From Phycisphaerae bacterium (GTDB taxonomy: Bacteria > Planctomycetota > Phycisphaerae > Phycisphaerales > UBA1924), in assembly GCA_022180725.1 (NCBI GenBank), contig BQMO01000014.1, positions 248,001 to 312,000 of the forward strand: DNA of 64,000 nucleotides, in the 5' to 3' direction. Below the pieces are notes generated by a model. The model was not told where the DNA came from. It saw nothing but the letters and a program-made list of their open reading frames with translations, and ran no database searches. Positions 41,833 to 50,315 of this stretch are shown here, in pieces. Numbering within the stretch: the first letter of the stretch is position 1; each line of letters opens with the position of its first letter. Made by a program: the position numbers and the translations under genes.

Positions 41833-43482
41833 TTAGCGTGATTGCGGCGTTACGGGCGTACGACCCGGCCGGACATTGTCGTTTGGCTCGGCATCCTCTT
41901 CGGTCGTCTCGGCTTGTTGTCGAGCGCGGAGTTGCAGGGTCGCGGCGTCTACCTGCTTGCCGTATCCCGCGGCTGTCAACCGTTCCGCCTCGGCGTTGAC
42001 GGCGGCCAACAACGTGGGCGTCTCGGTCTTGAGTTCCATCACGAGTTTCACGCCCTTCATCGCCCGATCGGGGTCCGGGTCGGCGAGCATCGTTAGAACC
42101 GCGTCGGTCAACTCTGCCGAAGTGCACCCGCGTTGCACAATCGCCTCGACGATTTCGTCGTGAATAACCGGGTGGCCGGCGGCGACCGCGAGGAGGTGAA
42201 CGGCCTGCTCGCACGGCTGCTTGCAGGAGCAACTGTTGAGAATCGCCCGGGCCGCGGCGAGCACCACGCCGTCGTCCTCGTGATCCAGCGATGCCTCGAG
42301 CGCCTCGAACAGGACATCGCCCCGCGAGCCTGAAGGTGCCGGGCGCATGCCCATGACGCGGCGCATCGGATCGGGCGAGGTGGCCAGGTCCATCAGGTGT
42401 GCCCAGGCGAGGTCGCTGCGGTCGGAGTACGCGTCGAGCGCGTTGAGGAGCTCCTGCCGGTCCTCGGCGTCGGTCGCCGCGTCGAGCCGGGCGATCAGGA
42501 TGCGGGCCACCGCATCGGTGTCCAGTCCAAGAATGATCGCCACGACCACCACGCGAGCCGCCTGCTCGGCCGGGGCGTTGCGAAGCACATCCCACACGCG
42601 ATCCGCGAACTCCGCGTGCAAGCCTTCGGGGAGCGGGTAGGGCAGGTACGCTTTCCAGGAACTGAGATGGTCCTCCGCCTCGCGTGAGGCCGCCGGGTCG
42701 GCCCCGGTGAGATCGTGGAACAGCCGCCTGACGATCGGCCTCCCGAACTTCGGATCGGTGCTGTCGTCGACCAGGTCCGTGGCCCGATCGATGGCCGTGT
42801 AACTGGTTGAACTCACCATCAGCCGGCGACATCGCCATTGCACCCATTCGCGTTGCCACCACCACAAATCGTCCTCGTCATGCACGCGGTCCCAGAGGCT
42901 GGCGCTGCTGTCGAAGTACAGCCGCTCGGGGAGCCAGGGCATGGCGGCGATGAGCGCCGTCGACGGCACGGCGCCTTCCCACCCGTAGTTCAGCATCGAG
43001 CGGCCGCGCAGGGTTGTGTATGAGCCAAGCAGGACGAGCGTCGCAAGCCCGACTACGGGGCGTGAGACGCGAGTTCTCATCCAGTCGCGTTCGGACTTGG
43101 GCAGGTGCCCGCATTCCGGGCATCGGGGTGTCGGGGTGCCGGTCATGTCGTACCAGCACTTCGGGCAGCGCGCCCGCCCACGGGCCGGGTCGGCCCGCCA
43201 GCCGACGAACGCCAGCGCCAGGCCCAGCGTCACGAGAAACGTTGTGGCCCACGAGATCGCGAAGGTGTCCGCCAAGCCGCCCCAGCCGAGCAGTTCACCC
43301 ACGCTTCCCAGCACGGCGATGATCAGCGGCCCGGTCAGCGCGCCGAGCACGCCCAGCAACCCCAGGAGCACGCCCGGTCGCCGCCCGCCGCGCAGCCGGG
43401 GAATCAACCACAGCGCTGCAATCATCGCCGCGACGGTAACGACGAATGTGACGGACTGGGCGATTCGAACAAGCACGTCCAT
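41833..43482 (-). CDS. multi-pass membrane protein with zinc ribbon and helical-repeat C-terminus
   Basis: A 549-residue protein of unknown function. Three hydrophobic helices at about residues 7-27, 38-60 and 70-95 precede a zinc-ribbon-like CPKCWYDMTGTPTPRCPECG (about 106-125) and another membrane helix near 142-158. From about residue 290 the sequence is a string of amphipathic alpha pairs with acidic patches, like HEAT repeats. The CPxCWYD..CPECG motif is shared with the protein at 49225 and is common in Phycisphaerae. It is followed on the plus-coordinate side by PrsW, 18 nt away on the same strand. Confidence 0.7.
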   Translation of the reverse strand: MDVLVRIAQSVTFVVTVAAMIAALWLIPRLRGGRRPGVLLGLLGVLGALTGPLIIAVLGSVGELLGWGGLADTFAISWATTFLVTLGLALAFVGWRADPARGRARCPKCWYDMTGTPTPRCPECGHLPKSERDWMRTRVSRPVVGLATLVLLGSYTTLRGRSMLNYGWEGAVPSTALIAAMPWLPERLYFDSSASLWDRVHDEDDLWWWQREWVQWRCRRLMVSSTSYTAIDRATDLVDDSTDPKFGRPIVRRLFHDLTGADPAASREAEDHLSSWKAYLPYPLPEGLHAEFADRVWDVLRNAPAEQAARVVVVAIILGLDTDAVARILIARLDAATDAEDRQELLNALDAYSDRSDLAWAHLMDLATSPDPMRRVMGMRPAPSGSRGDVLFEALEASLDHEDDGVVLAAARAILNSCSCKQPCEQAVHLLAVAAGHPVIHDEIVEAIVQRGCTSAELTDAVLTMLADPDPDRAMKGVKLVMELKTETPTLLAAVNAEAERLTAAGYGKQVDAATLQLRARQQAETTEEDAEPNDNVRPGRTPVTPQSR

Positions 43483-43500
43483 GAATGATCGTTCTCCGTG

Positions 43501-44484
43501 TCACGCAGGTCCGGATCGCAGCGCGACGATCGCGGCGCGGATGGACTCGACCCGGGCCGCGTTCCCGCGCTCGTCGCCCAGCTTCGCCAACTGGTGCTTC
43601 TTCTGCGAGAGTTCGGCGAGGGCCTGGTAGAACGCCTTGGCGCCGCGGATGCGCAGGCGCGCGGAGAGTTGCGATCGCACCGACACGGCCACGGCGTACT
43701 CGTCCGCGGTGATGAACCCGGATTGCACTTCTTCCGCGAGGTACGTGCGCAGCCAGCGACGCTCCTGGGCCAGGGCCATGAGGAACATGCCGAAGACCAA
43801 CGCCCAACCGATCCAATCCACGGCGAGCGTTGCGAGCAGGCCCCCCGCGCCCGCGTGCTCGACGAGGAAGGTCGCCATGGAGTTGTGCAACGCGTGCATG
43901 CCCATGGCGATGCCCAGCCCGGCGAGCGGCGCGGCGACGCGCACAAATGCGGAGCGCGTCAGCCGTGCGATCGCCAGCCCCGCCCCGAAGACCGCGGTAT
44001 ACGCCGCGTGCATCCACCCGCCGAGAATCACGCGAAGCACGAAGAGCGAGAGCATGCCCGAGAGGCCTCCGCCCTCTTCGTAGCCCTTGAAGTACAGATA
44101 GAGCACGTTCTCGGTGGCGGCGAAGCCCAGGGCCGTGACCCCGCCGTAGACCATGCCATCGAGGACCGAGTCGAACTCGTGACGGAAGAACCAGAAAACG
44201 AGGAACACGGCGGCGCCCTTGGTGAGTTCCTCGACGATCGGTGCGAAGAGGACCGTGCCGGTCACCTCCGCCATCGCGTCGTCACCGGTGAACGCCTTGA
44301 CGCCCCATTGCAGGACGAACGTGCCGATGACGGCCCCGGTGGTGGCGACGATCGCGCCCCAGGCGAACGCCGCGACGATCAGCCGTTTGGGCTCACGCTC
44401 GAAGCGGTCGAGGTAGAACAGGATCGCCGAGTAGAAGAATGCGGGGATGAAACTGAGGATGCACGCGAGCGCGAACGGGGCCAT
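43501..44484 (-). CDS. PrsW family intramembrane metalloprotease
   Basis: A 327-residue multi-pass membrane protease of the PrsW/CAAX-protease clan. Metal-site motifs are EELTK in APIVEELTKGAAV, GFAATENVLY, HAAYT and MHALHNS. About eight membrane helices fill residues 1-230; a cytoplasmic helical tail follows. PrsW in Bacillus cleaves an anti-sigma factor; here the sigma/anti-sigma pair at 39262-40625 lies about 3 kb away and is only a possible partner. A -10-like TACACT at 44495-44500 lies 10 nt before the ATG. The zinc-ribbon gene 18 nt downstream is probably co-transcribed. Confidence 0.84.
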   Translation of the reverse strand: MAPFALACILSFIPAFFYSAILFYLDRFEREPKRLIVAAFAWGAIVATTGAVIGTFVLQWGVKAFTGDDAMAEVTGTVLFAPIVEELTKGAAVFLVFWFFRHEFDSVLDGMVYGGVTALGFAATENVLYLYFKGYEEGGGLSGMLSLFVLRVILGGWMHAAYTAVFGAGLAIARLTRSAFVRVAAPLAGLGIAMGMHALHNSMATFLVEHAGAGGLLATLAVDWIGWALVFGMFLMALAQERRWLRTYLAEEVQSGFITADEYAVAVSVRSQLSARLRIRGAKAFYQALAELSQKKHQLAKLGDERGNAARVESIRAAIVALRSGPA

Positions 44485-44494
44485 GGTGGAGCGC

Positions 44495-44500
44495 AGTGTA
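44495..44500 (-). promoter_or_regulatory. -10-like TACACT of the PrsW gene
   Basis: On the minus strand TACACT ends 10 nt before the ATG at 44484; a leader of about 3 nt is predicted. No Shine-Dalgarno site is present. Confidence 0.45.
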
Positions 44501-44520
44501 CCGTGTCGCGCGGGGTGGGT

Positions 44521-45810
44521 TTAGGGGCACGGCCCGCCACCGACGACCAGTTCCACCGCCTCGACGTCCGTGCCGTTCACCGCGCCGTCCTGGTTGAAGT
44601 CGGCGTCGGGCAGGCAGTAGTCGGCAAGGTCGCCCCCGACGGCCTGTTCCTGGATCTCGACATCGACCCCGTTCACCGCGCCGTCGCAGTTGACGTCGCC
44701 GTCGCACGTCGGGCCGCAGGTGGGGGGGCGGTACAGCGAGAGGTTCCGCACGGCGCCGAGCAGTCCGGAGGTATTGGCGAACCAGGTGGTGCGTTCGTTG
44801 GCGGCCAGAAAAAGCCCGTCGCCGTCGAGATCGCGGAGCGCGATGATGCGCAGCCCCGAGTTGTCGGAAAAGAGCACCGTGCTGTCGGGCAAGGCCAGGA
44901 TGTCCACGCTGGTGAATCCGGCCTCGGTGGTCGAGAAGGCGACCTGGGCCTCGCCGGCGTCCTGCATGTCCTCGTCGTCGTTGAGGTTTTCGAGGCGGAT
45001 GATCTGATCCGCACTGCCCGTGGCCAGTTGGTGCATGTAGCCGTAACTGAAGTCGGGAGAAATCTCGATCGCGAATCCCGCCGAGAGCGTAATCCCCGAA
45101 AGGTTCCCTGCGCCGAAGAAGAGCGAGGACTCACCCGGGTCGTCCGCGCGGCCGTTGCCGTTGACATCGTGGAACTGGAAGACGCCGTGCAGGTTCGCCG
45201 AGGAGTTTCGCAGGTACAAACCGTCCTCAGGGTCGAAGAGTATTTCCTGCGGGGAGTACGGCCCGTTGCCGGGGCCGAAGAAGGGCACCCCGACGTACTC
45301 GGTGATTTCGCCCGCGTCCATCATGTCGCCGTCGGCATTGAGGTCGACGAGCCGGAAGATCACGTCGTTCCCGAAGGCATTGCCCGCGTTGACAATGTGA
45401 AGCCGCCCCGCCGAATCGAACGCGGCCCCGGTGGGGAAGGCGAACGACACGCCCGCCGCGTTGCCCGCGCCGGCGATGACGCGCGACTCGCCCGCGTCCT
45501 GCGCATCCCCGTCGCAGTTGGCGTCGTACAGCGAGGCGATGAACCCGACGTCCTGATCGCCCACCACCACGTACCCGTCGGCCCGGGCGGCGATGGTGTT
45601 GGGGTTCAGCGTCGCGGGCGTGCCCGCGGCGTTGGCGCCCGAGAAGAACAGGCGAACCTCGCCCGGCTCGTCGATCATCCCGTTCCCGTTCGTGTCGGTC
45701 AGCAGCCAGATCGAGTCATTGGCCCGGTCGGTGACGAGTACGGCGACCTGAGCCTGCGCGGCGGGGATCAGCGCCAAGGCGGCGAGCACTGCGGCGGAAG
45801 TACGATTCAC
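44521..45810 (-). CDS. exported calcium-repeat protein with dockerin-like tail
   Basis: A 429-residue secreted protein. Signal peptide at the N-terminus (NRTSAAVLAALALIPAAQA). The body carries at least five DxNxDG-type loops ending in Asp/Ala-Gly-Glu, for example DTNGNGMIDEPGE, DANCDGDAQDAGE, DLNADGDMMDAGE and DVNGNGRADDPGE, spaced as in a beta-propeller. The C-terminal 60 residues form a dockerin type I-like pair: GDVNCDGAVNGVDVE and DADFNQDGAVNGTDVE. GTG at 45810 is the start: AAGGAG is 7 nt upstream and the signal peptide begins there. It may be displayed on the surface through dockerin-type contacts. Function otherwise unknown. Confidence 0.8.
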   Translation of the reverse strand: MNRTSAAVLAALALIPAAQAQVAVLVTDRANDSIWLLTDTNGNGMIDEPGEVRLFFSGANAAGTPATLNPNTIAARADGYVVVGDQDVGFIASLYDANCDGDAQDAGESRVIAGAGNAAGVSFAFPTGAAFDSAGRLHIVNAGNAFGNDVIFRLVDLNADGDMMDAGEITEYVGVPFFGPGNGPYSPQEILFDPEDGLYLRNSSANLHGVFQFHDVNGNGRADDPGESSLFFGAGNLSGITLSAGFAIEISPDFSYGYMHQLATGSADQIIRLENLNDDEDMQDAGEAQVAFSTTEAGFTSVDILALPDSTVLFSDNSGLRIIALRDLDGDGLFLAANERTTWFANTSGLLGAVRNLSLYRPPTCGPTCDGDVNCDGAVNGVDVEIQEQAVGGDLADYCLPDADFNQDGAVNGTDVEAVELVVGGGPCP

Positions 45811-45874
45811 GGGGGACTCCTTGTCTGCGATCTCATCGTACCGACTTTCCCGACTTTGCCAACGAGTAGTGACG

Positions 45875-45880
45875 TACATT
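45875..45880 (+). promoter_or_regulatory. -10-like TACATT of hscB
   Basis: TACATT ends 7 nt before the ATG at 45888, predicting leaderless transcription. No -35 or ribosome site was convincing. Confidence 0.45.
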
Positions 45881-45887
45881 CCCACGT

Positions 45888-46367
45888 ATGAGCGGTGATC
45901 CCTTTGCCATCCTGGGGGTCGAGGCGCGGTTCGACCTTTCCCGTGCAGAAATCGAACGGGCGTACCTTGCCCGTACGGCCGCCACGCACCCGGACCGTAC
46001 GAACGACGAGAACGAGCCTGCCGCGGTGCTCAACAACGCCCGAGAACTGCTCCACGACTCCGAACGCCGGGCCGTGGCGCTCCTCCGCCTGCTGGGTGGC
46101 CCGGAACCCGAAGCGGACAAGTCCCTCCCCCCGGGCTTTCTGATGACGATGATGGAAGCCCGTGAAGCGATGGAGGCGGAACTTCACACCGCGGGCCGTG
46201 AAGCCGCCGTTCGGTGGCGGGCATGGGCGAAGGCACAGCGGGCCGAGATCGAAACCCGCGTCGCCGCCATGTTCCGCGAGGCCAATCCACCCCTGGCGGC
46301 CATCCGCCGAGAACTCAACGCCTGGCGGTACATCGAGCGGCTCGCCGAGCAGATCGAGCCTGCGTGA
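45888..46367 (+). CDS. hscB: HscB-like J-domain co-chaperone
   Basis: A 159-residue protein with an N-terminal J domain (about residues 3-68) containing the HPD motif at 34-36, which stimulates Hsp70-type ATPases. The C-terminal helical part, LPPGFLMTMMEAREAMEAEL, matches the HscB oligomerisation domain that delivers the IscU scaffold to HscA in iron-sulfur cluster assembly. No other isc gene is nearby. The HscB call is favoured over a general DnaJ by this C-terminal domain. It stands 33 nt before the thioredoxin-like gene on the same strand. Confidence 0.8.
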   Translation: MSGDPFAILGVEARFDLSRAEIERAYLARTAATHPDRTNDENEPAAVLNNARELLHDSERRAVALLRLLGGPEPEADKSLPPGFLMTMMEAREAMEAELHTAGREAAVRWRAWAKAQRAEIETRVAAMFREANPPLAAIRRELNAWRYIERLAEQIEPA

Positions 46368-46400
46368 AGCCACGCCGCGGCACGGGCCGATATTCAGACC

Positions 46401-46970
46401 ATGCTGCCCGGACGCCGACGTGGATGGGGATTCCTGATCTTTGTGTTCCTGCTGCTGGTGGGGTACACGGCCATTGCGCGCCGGAACACCATGCCCGAGG
46501 TGTTCGCGCAGGCGCTCACGCTCGACCAGGCCGAGGCACGTTCGCGCGACACGGGCATGCCCGTGCTCGTGTTCGCCACGGCGGACTGGTGCTCGCCGTG
46601 CGCCGAGTTCAAGCGCGGCGCCCTGCGCCATCGGGAGGTGCAGCAGTGGATCCGCGAGAACACCATCCCCGTCCTCGTCGAGATGAACGATCGCAACGCG
46701 TCCCCGCCCGAGGCCGAGCGGCTCAAGGTCTGGTCGCTCCCCACCATGCTGGTACTGCGCGACGGGAAGGAAACGGCCCGCCTGGACAAGGTCGTGCCGA
46801 AGGACGCCCTGCTTGCCTGGCTCGCGGAGAGCACCGGCGCGCTCGCCGATTGGAAGCACGCCAACCCAGGCCAGGAACTGCCCGACCTTCACACCGGAAC
46901 GAAACGACTTCCGGAAGCACCTGGGTCGATCAAAGTCGTACCGGGTGCGGCTACGCCAGGGGGTTCATGA
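46401..46970 (+). CDS. membrane-anchored thioredoxin-like protein
   Basis: A 189-residue protein. An N-terminal signal-anchor (residues about 8-24) is followed by a thioredoxin fold with the active site ADWCSPCAEFK (Cys64, Cys67) and the cis-Pro region WSLPTMLVL. It is therefore extracytoplasmic and probably reduces or transfers disulfides, like DsbD-C or TlpA relatives. The C-terminal tail is low in structure. TATTCA/GATATT just before the ATG may be a -10. Its last 20 nt overlap the convergent DUF1015 gene. Confidence 0.82.
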   Translation: MLPGRRRGWGFLIFVFLLLVGYTAIARRNTMPEVFAQALTLDQAEARSRDTGMPVLVFATADWCSPCAEFKRGALRHREVQQWIRENTIPVLVEMNDRNASPPEAERLKVWSLPTMLVLRDGKETARLDKVVPKDALLAWLAESTGALADWKHANPGQELPDLHTGTKRLPEAPGSIKVVPGAATPGGS

Positions 46971-48294
46971 ACAACCCCGTCGCAAGTTTCGGGTAAAAGA
47001 ACGTGCTCTTCTGCGGCATGAGTTGATTGGCCCGGCTGACGTCGCGCACCGCGGCGAGCGGCGTCGGACGCACGATCGCCGCCACCTGCGCGAAGTTCGT
47101 TCCGCCCCCGGCGCCCGTCTCGCGCCCCGAACCGATCTCTTCCACTTCGGGGATGGTGTGCGGGAAGGCCCACTTGACCGGATTCCCCGCGTTGAGGGCG
47201 GCCTGGCAGACCTGCTCGACGAGCACGTACTGGATGATCGCCACGGTCAGGTCGCGCCAGGCGCGGGGCTTGTCGGGGAAGCGCGACGCGAGCGGGTCTG
47301 GCGCCGCGGGCGACGCGAGGAAGCCACGGCGTGACGTGAAATCCCACAGCGCGAACCGCGAAGCGCCGAGGTCTGTGGCCGCGTCGAGCGCCGCGTTGAC
47401 CGCGGCCAAGTCGCCCGTCGCGGGCCTGAGTGTGAAGTGCGGCTTCGCCGCGGCAAGGAGTCCGTCCAGCGTGTAGTTCGTCATGCCCCCGAGCACGCGG
47501 TGCGTCGGCCAGATCACCAGCCCGGGGTCCGACATGCCCACCAGCACGATCATGCAGCGGCGCGCGGGATGGTCCGCCCCGATCGGCCCGGCCGCTTCGA
47601 GCGACTTCAGGTAGTTCAGCCCCGTGGTGTACCGGTGGTGCCCGTCGGCGATGAACACGTCCTCGCCCGCGAGCGCGTCCTGGTACGCCTTGGTCGTGCC
47701 CGCGTCGGCGACGTTCCAGACCTCGTGCAGCGTGCCATCGTCGGTCCGCGCGATCGTGTCCGGCCCGCGCGACGCCATGACTTTCTGCAGCAGGGCCGTC
47801 GCGCGACCGGAGTCGTCCGCGTGCAGCCCGAAGATGGGCGACAACTGCGTGCGCGTCGCCTTCATCAACGCCATGCGGTCCTCTTTCGGGCCGCTGAAGG
47901 TTTCCTCGTGCGGGAGCATGCCCCCGCCCGGGCGCGGGCCGAACGGTACGGCCTCGACCGCGCACGCCATCCCCGACCGTTGCACGGTTCGCGAGCCATC
48001 GGCGCTCTTGAAGGTCTGCCGGTACGCGAACATGAGCGGCTGGTCGGCGCGGCGCAGCACGCCGTTCGCCAGGTGTTTCGACAGCAGCGACGCGGCCCCT
48101 TCGTACGCCGTACTCGGCCCCAGTTCCTTCGCCGGCGTGTGCGGCAGGTCGATCGCCACGATGTTCCGCGGGTCTTTCGCGAGAAGCCGTCCCTTGCCCG
48201 CGGTATCGAGCACGTCGTACGGCGGGGCCACCAGGGCGGAGAGGTCGTGCCCCGTGGCGTACTGGATCGCACGGAATGGATGGACGGTTGGCAT
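46951..48294 (-). CDS. DUF1015 family protein
   Basis: A 447-residue member of DUF1015, a widespread bacterial family of unknown function. Characteristic segments include VAPPYDVL near residue 25, MLPHEETFSGPKEDRM, ADGHHRYTTGLNYL and LVGMSDPGLVIWPTHRVL. The HxxT pattern and ADGHHRY suggest a catalytic site, but no reaction is established. A -10-like TACCCT lies 5 nt before the ATG at 48294. Its 3' end overlaps the convergent thioredoxin-like gene by 20 nt. Divergent from purQ. Confidence 0.88.
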   Translation of the reverse strand: MPTVHPFRAIQYATGHDLSALVAPPYDVLDTAGKGRLLAKDPRNIVAIDLPHTPAKELGPSTAYEGAASLLSKHLANGVLRRADQPLMFAYRQTFKSADGSRTVQRSGMACAVEAVPFGPRPGGGMLPHEETFSGPKEDRMALMKATRTQLSPIFGLHADDSGRATALLQKVMASRGPDTIARTDDGTLHEVWNVADAGTTKAYQDALAGEDVFIADGHHRYTTGLNYLKSLEAAGPIGADHPARRCMIVLVGMSDPGLVIWPTHRVLGGMTNYTLDGLLAAAKPHFTLRPATGDLAAVNAALDAATDLGASRFALWDFTSRRGFLASPAAPDPLASRFPDKPRAWRDLTVAIIQYVLVEQVCQAALNAGNPVKWAFPHTIPEVEEIGSGRETGAGGGTNFAQVAAIVRPTPLAAVRDVSRANQLMPQKSTFFYPKLATGLFMNPLA

Positions 48295-48299
48295 GACAT

Positions 48300-48305
48300 A
48301 GGGTA
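48300..48305 (-). promoter_or_regulatory. -10-like TACCCT of the DUF1015 gene
   Basis: On the minus strand TACCCT ends 5 nt before the ATG at 48294, predicting leaderless transcription. Confidence 0.45.
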
Positions 48306-48369
48306 GTCGAGGGGCACGATGGATCGTCGCCCGAGGTCAACCCAACAGAGATGCCGGAGCGGGGGCGGA

Positions 48370-48375
48370 TAGGAT
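48370..48375 (+). promoter_or_regulatory. -10-like TAGGAT of purQ
   Basis: TAGGAT ends 5 nt before the ATG at 48381. GGAT inside it could alternatively be read as a weak ribosome site. Confidence 0.38.
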
Positions 48376-48380
48376 CACCC

Positions 48381-49190
48381 ATGCCCAAGGCGCTGGTCAT
48401 ACGGTCGGCGGGAACGAACTGCGATGCGGAAATGTGCCGTGGCTTCGCGCTCGCCAAGGCCGCGGTCGACCTCGTGCACCTCGACGCCCTTATCCGCGAC
48501 CCGTCGCGCCTTGATTCGTACGACCTCTTCGGCTTTCCCGGGGGCTTTTCGTACGGCGACGACATCGCTTCGGGGCGCATTTTCGCCATGAAGATCCGCA
48601 CGGGGTTGTACCCCGCCCTCAGGGCCGCCATCGAGCGTGGCGCCCTCATGCTCGGCGTGTGCAACGGATTTCAGGTCATGGTGCAAGCCGGGCTGCTCCC
48701 CGGCCCGGAGGGTGCCTGGCCGATGGTCGCGCCGTCGCAATCCCTCGCCCTGACGGACAACCAGGATGCCCGGTTCTGCGATCGGTGGGTTCCGGTGGCG
48801 TACGAGGTAGGGTCCGCGTGCGTGTGGACACGCAACCTGTGGGACGTGGAGGACTCGGAGGCCGGGGCGGATGGGGGGGTGCTCCCCGTCGCGCACGGGG
48901 AGGGTCGGCTTGTCGCCATCGACCGGGGCGTGCTCGCCTCCATGGAACGGGCGGGTCAGATCGTGCTGCGATATCGTGATAACTACAACGGCTCCGAGGG
49001 CGCGGTCGCCGGCGTCTGCGACCGCACCGGGAGAATCTTCGGCCTCATGCCGCACCCCGATCGGTTTCTCGAATGGAACCGACACCCCTCGTGGACGCGG
49101 CTGAGCGGCAAGCGACGGTCATCGCCGACCCCCGGACTGCGGATGTTCCAGAACGCGGTCGAGGCCGTTTCACGCGTCGGCGTCGTGTGA
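48381..49190 (+). CDS. purQ: phosphoribosylformylglycinamidine synthase, glutaminase subunit
   Basis: A 269-residue class I glutamine amidotransferase that supplies ammonia to PurL in purine synthesis. The N-terminal VIRSAGTNCDAE, the PGGFSYGDD and the nucleophile Cys94 in LGVCNGFQVM are typical of PurQ. The catalytic His and Glu lie in MPHPDRFLEW. It has an extra segment of about 40 residues relative to short PurQ proteins. PurL and PurS are not in the window. A -10-like element lies directly upstream. The zinc-ribbon gene starts 35 nt after its stop. Confidence 0.9.
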   Translation: MPKALVIRSAGTNCDAEMCRGFALAKAAVDLVHLDALIRDPSRLDSYDLFGFPGGFSYGDDIASGRIFAMKIRTGLYPALRAAIERGALMLGVCNGFQVMVQAGLLPGPEGAWPMVAPSQSLALTDNQDARFCDRWVPVAYEVGSACVWTRNLWDVEDSEAGADGGVLPVAHGEGRLVAIDRGVLASMERAGQIVLRYRDNYNGSEGAVAGVCDRTGRIFGLMPHPDRFLEWNRHPSWTRLSGKRRSSPTPGLRMFQNAVEAVSRVGVV

Positions 49191-49212
49191 AACCTGCCCG
49201 TGGGGGCGTCGG

Positions 49213-49218
49213 TAGAGT
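49213..49218 (+). promoter_or_regulatory. -10-like TAGAGT of the zinc-ribbon membrane gene
   Basis: TAGAGT ends 6 nt before the GTG at 49225, in a short gap after purQ. A leaderless start is predicted. Confidence 0.4.
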
Positions 49219-49224
49219 CAGCCC

Positions 49225-50307
49225 GTGGGATCGCCAACCATCAATCCGTTCACGCGTCATGTGCCCGGTCGGCATCCCATCGCGGATGACCGCCCGTGCC
49301 ACCGGTGTTCGTACAACCTCAAGGGATTGAACACCGGCGACCGGTGCCCGGAGTGCGGGACACCCATCCGCGCGCGTCGTACGACCGGCGGTTCGATGAC
49401 CGAGGCGCCGATGGCGTACCTCAACGGCCTCGCGGTATGGAGCGCCACGGGCGTGTCATCGCTCGGGGTCGTAGTGACCCTGCTCGCGTCGTCCGTGTTC
49501 GTGCCGCACGGCACCGGGTGGAGTGTTGTGACGGTCGGGCTGTGCATGGGGGCCGCCTTCCTGTGGGCGATGAGCGTGCACCGTCTGACCCGCCCGCGGC
49601 AACTCGGCGAGGCGGCGAGCCTCAATACACACGCCGAGTGGTCGGGGCTGCGGCTCTGGACGCGTGTAGCGACGTGGATCGGCGTGGCGGGCTTGGCGAT
49701 CGCGTTCGTGGCGGCCACGTCGTACTTCGGCGCGGCCCGGGCGGCCACCCAGGTCATCCCTGCGCCATCGGCGTTCGTGGTGCTCTGCCTGGGCGCTTCC
49801 GGGTTGATGCTCCTGGGTGGGTTCGTGGGTCTGGTGCTGGCGGCGATCTACTTCTCGCTTTTGGCCGACTGGGCCAACGACCTCGGGCTTGCCATGCGAC
49901 TTCGTGCGGTTCCGTTCGTCATACTCCTCTCGATCCCTGTTGGCGTGCTCTTGCTGTTCATGATCGGGTTGACGCGGGCGACGGCCCGCATGGTCATCAT
50001 CGCGCCGGCGATCCTGATCATCGGGGGCGGCATGCTTGTGTGTGTTTGGTTCATGGCGTCGCCCTTCGTGCAGTTCGCGGCGCTGTGCCACTGGGCCAGA
50101 AGGAACCAGCACGCCGCGCTCTCGCGCGACCGACGTGCCAGCGCCGCGATTGTCCGCCGCATCGAAGAAGGGCGGGCCAAGGATGAGCCGGCCCCCCGCG
50201 CCTCGGCCGGGGGGCCATCCAAGCCGCCGGGCGAGTCCGCCCCCCCAACGCGGACCGCGGGCTATGACCTCGCGCCCCCCGAGGGCGATCCGCGGCGTTC
50301 CCCCTAG
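49225..50307 (+). CDS. multi-pass membrane protein with N-terminal zinc ribbon
   Basis: A 360-residue protein of unknown function. CHRCSYNLKGLNTGDRCPECG (residues about 25-45) is a four-cysteine zinc ribbon, close in pattern to the one at 41833. Five or six membrane helices follow between about residues 65 and 290. The C-terminal 60 residues are charged and Pro-rich. GTG at 49225 is used as start because a -10-like hexamer is 6 nt upstream; no ATG suits before the zinc ribbon. The mnmA gene begins 9 nt after its stop codon. Confidence 0.7.
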   Translation: MGSPTINPFTRHVPGRHPIADDRPCHRCSYNLKGLNTGDRCPECGTPIRARRTTGGSMTEAPMAYLNGLAVWSATGVSSLGVVVTLLASSVFVPHGTGWSVVTVGLCMGAAFLWAMSVHRLTRPRQLGEAASLNTHAEWSGLRLWTRVATWIGVAGLAIAFVAATSYFGAARAATQVIPAPSAFVVLCLGASGLMLLGGFVGLVLAAIYFSLLADWANDLGLAMRLRAVPFVILLSIPVGVLLLFMIGLTRATARMVIIAPAILIIGGGMLVCVWFMASPFVQFAALCHWARRNQHAALSRDRRASAAIVRRIEEGRAKDEPAPRASAGGPSKPPGESAPPTRTAGYDLAPPEGDPRRSP

Positions 50308-50310
50308 AAT
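50305..50310 (+). promoter_or_regulatory. -10-like TAGAAT of mnmA
   Basis: TAGAAT overlaps the upstream stop codon and ends 5 nt before the GTG at 50316. Predicted leaderless, although readthrough from the upstream gene is possible. Confidence 0.42.
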
Positions 50311-50315
50311 CCCGC

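Noticed and set aside
43498..45891. 797-codon plus-strand open frame opposite PrsW and the dockerin protein
   Set aside because: The opposite strand carries PrsW motifs and a signal peptide plus Ca loops; this frame is a composition artefact.
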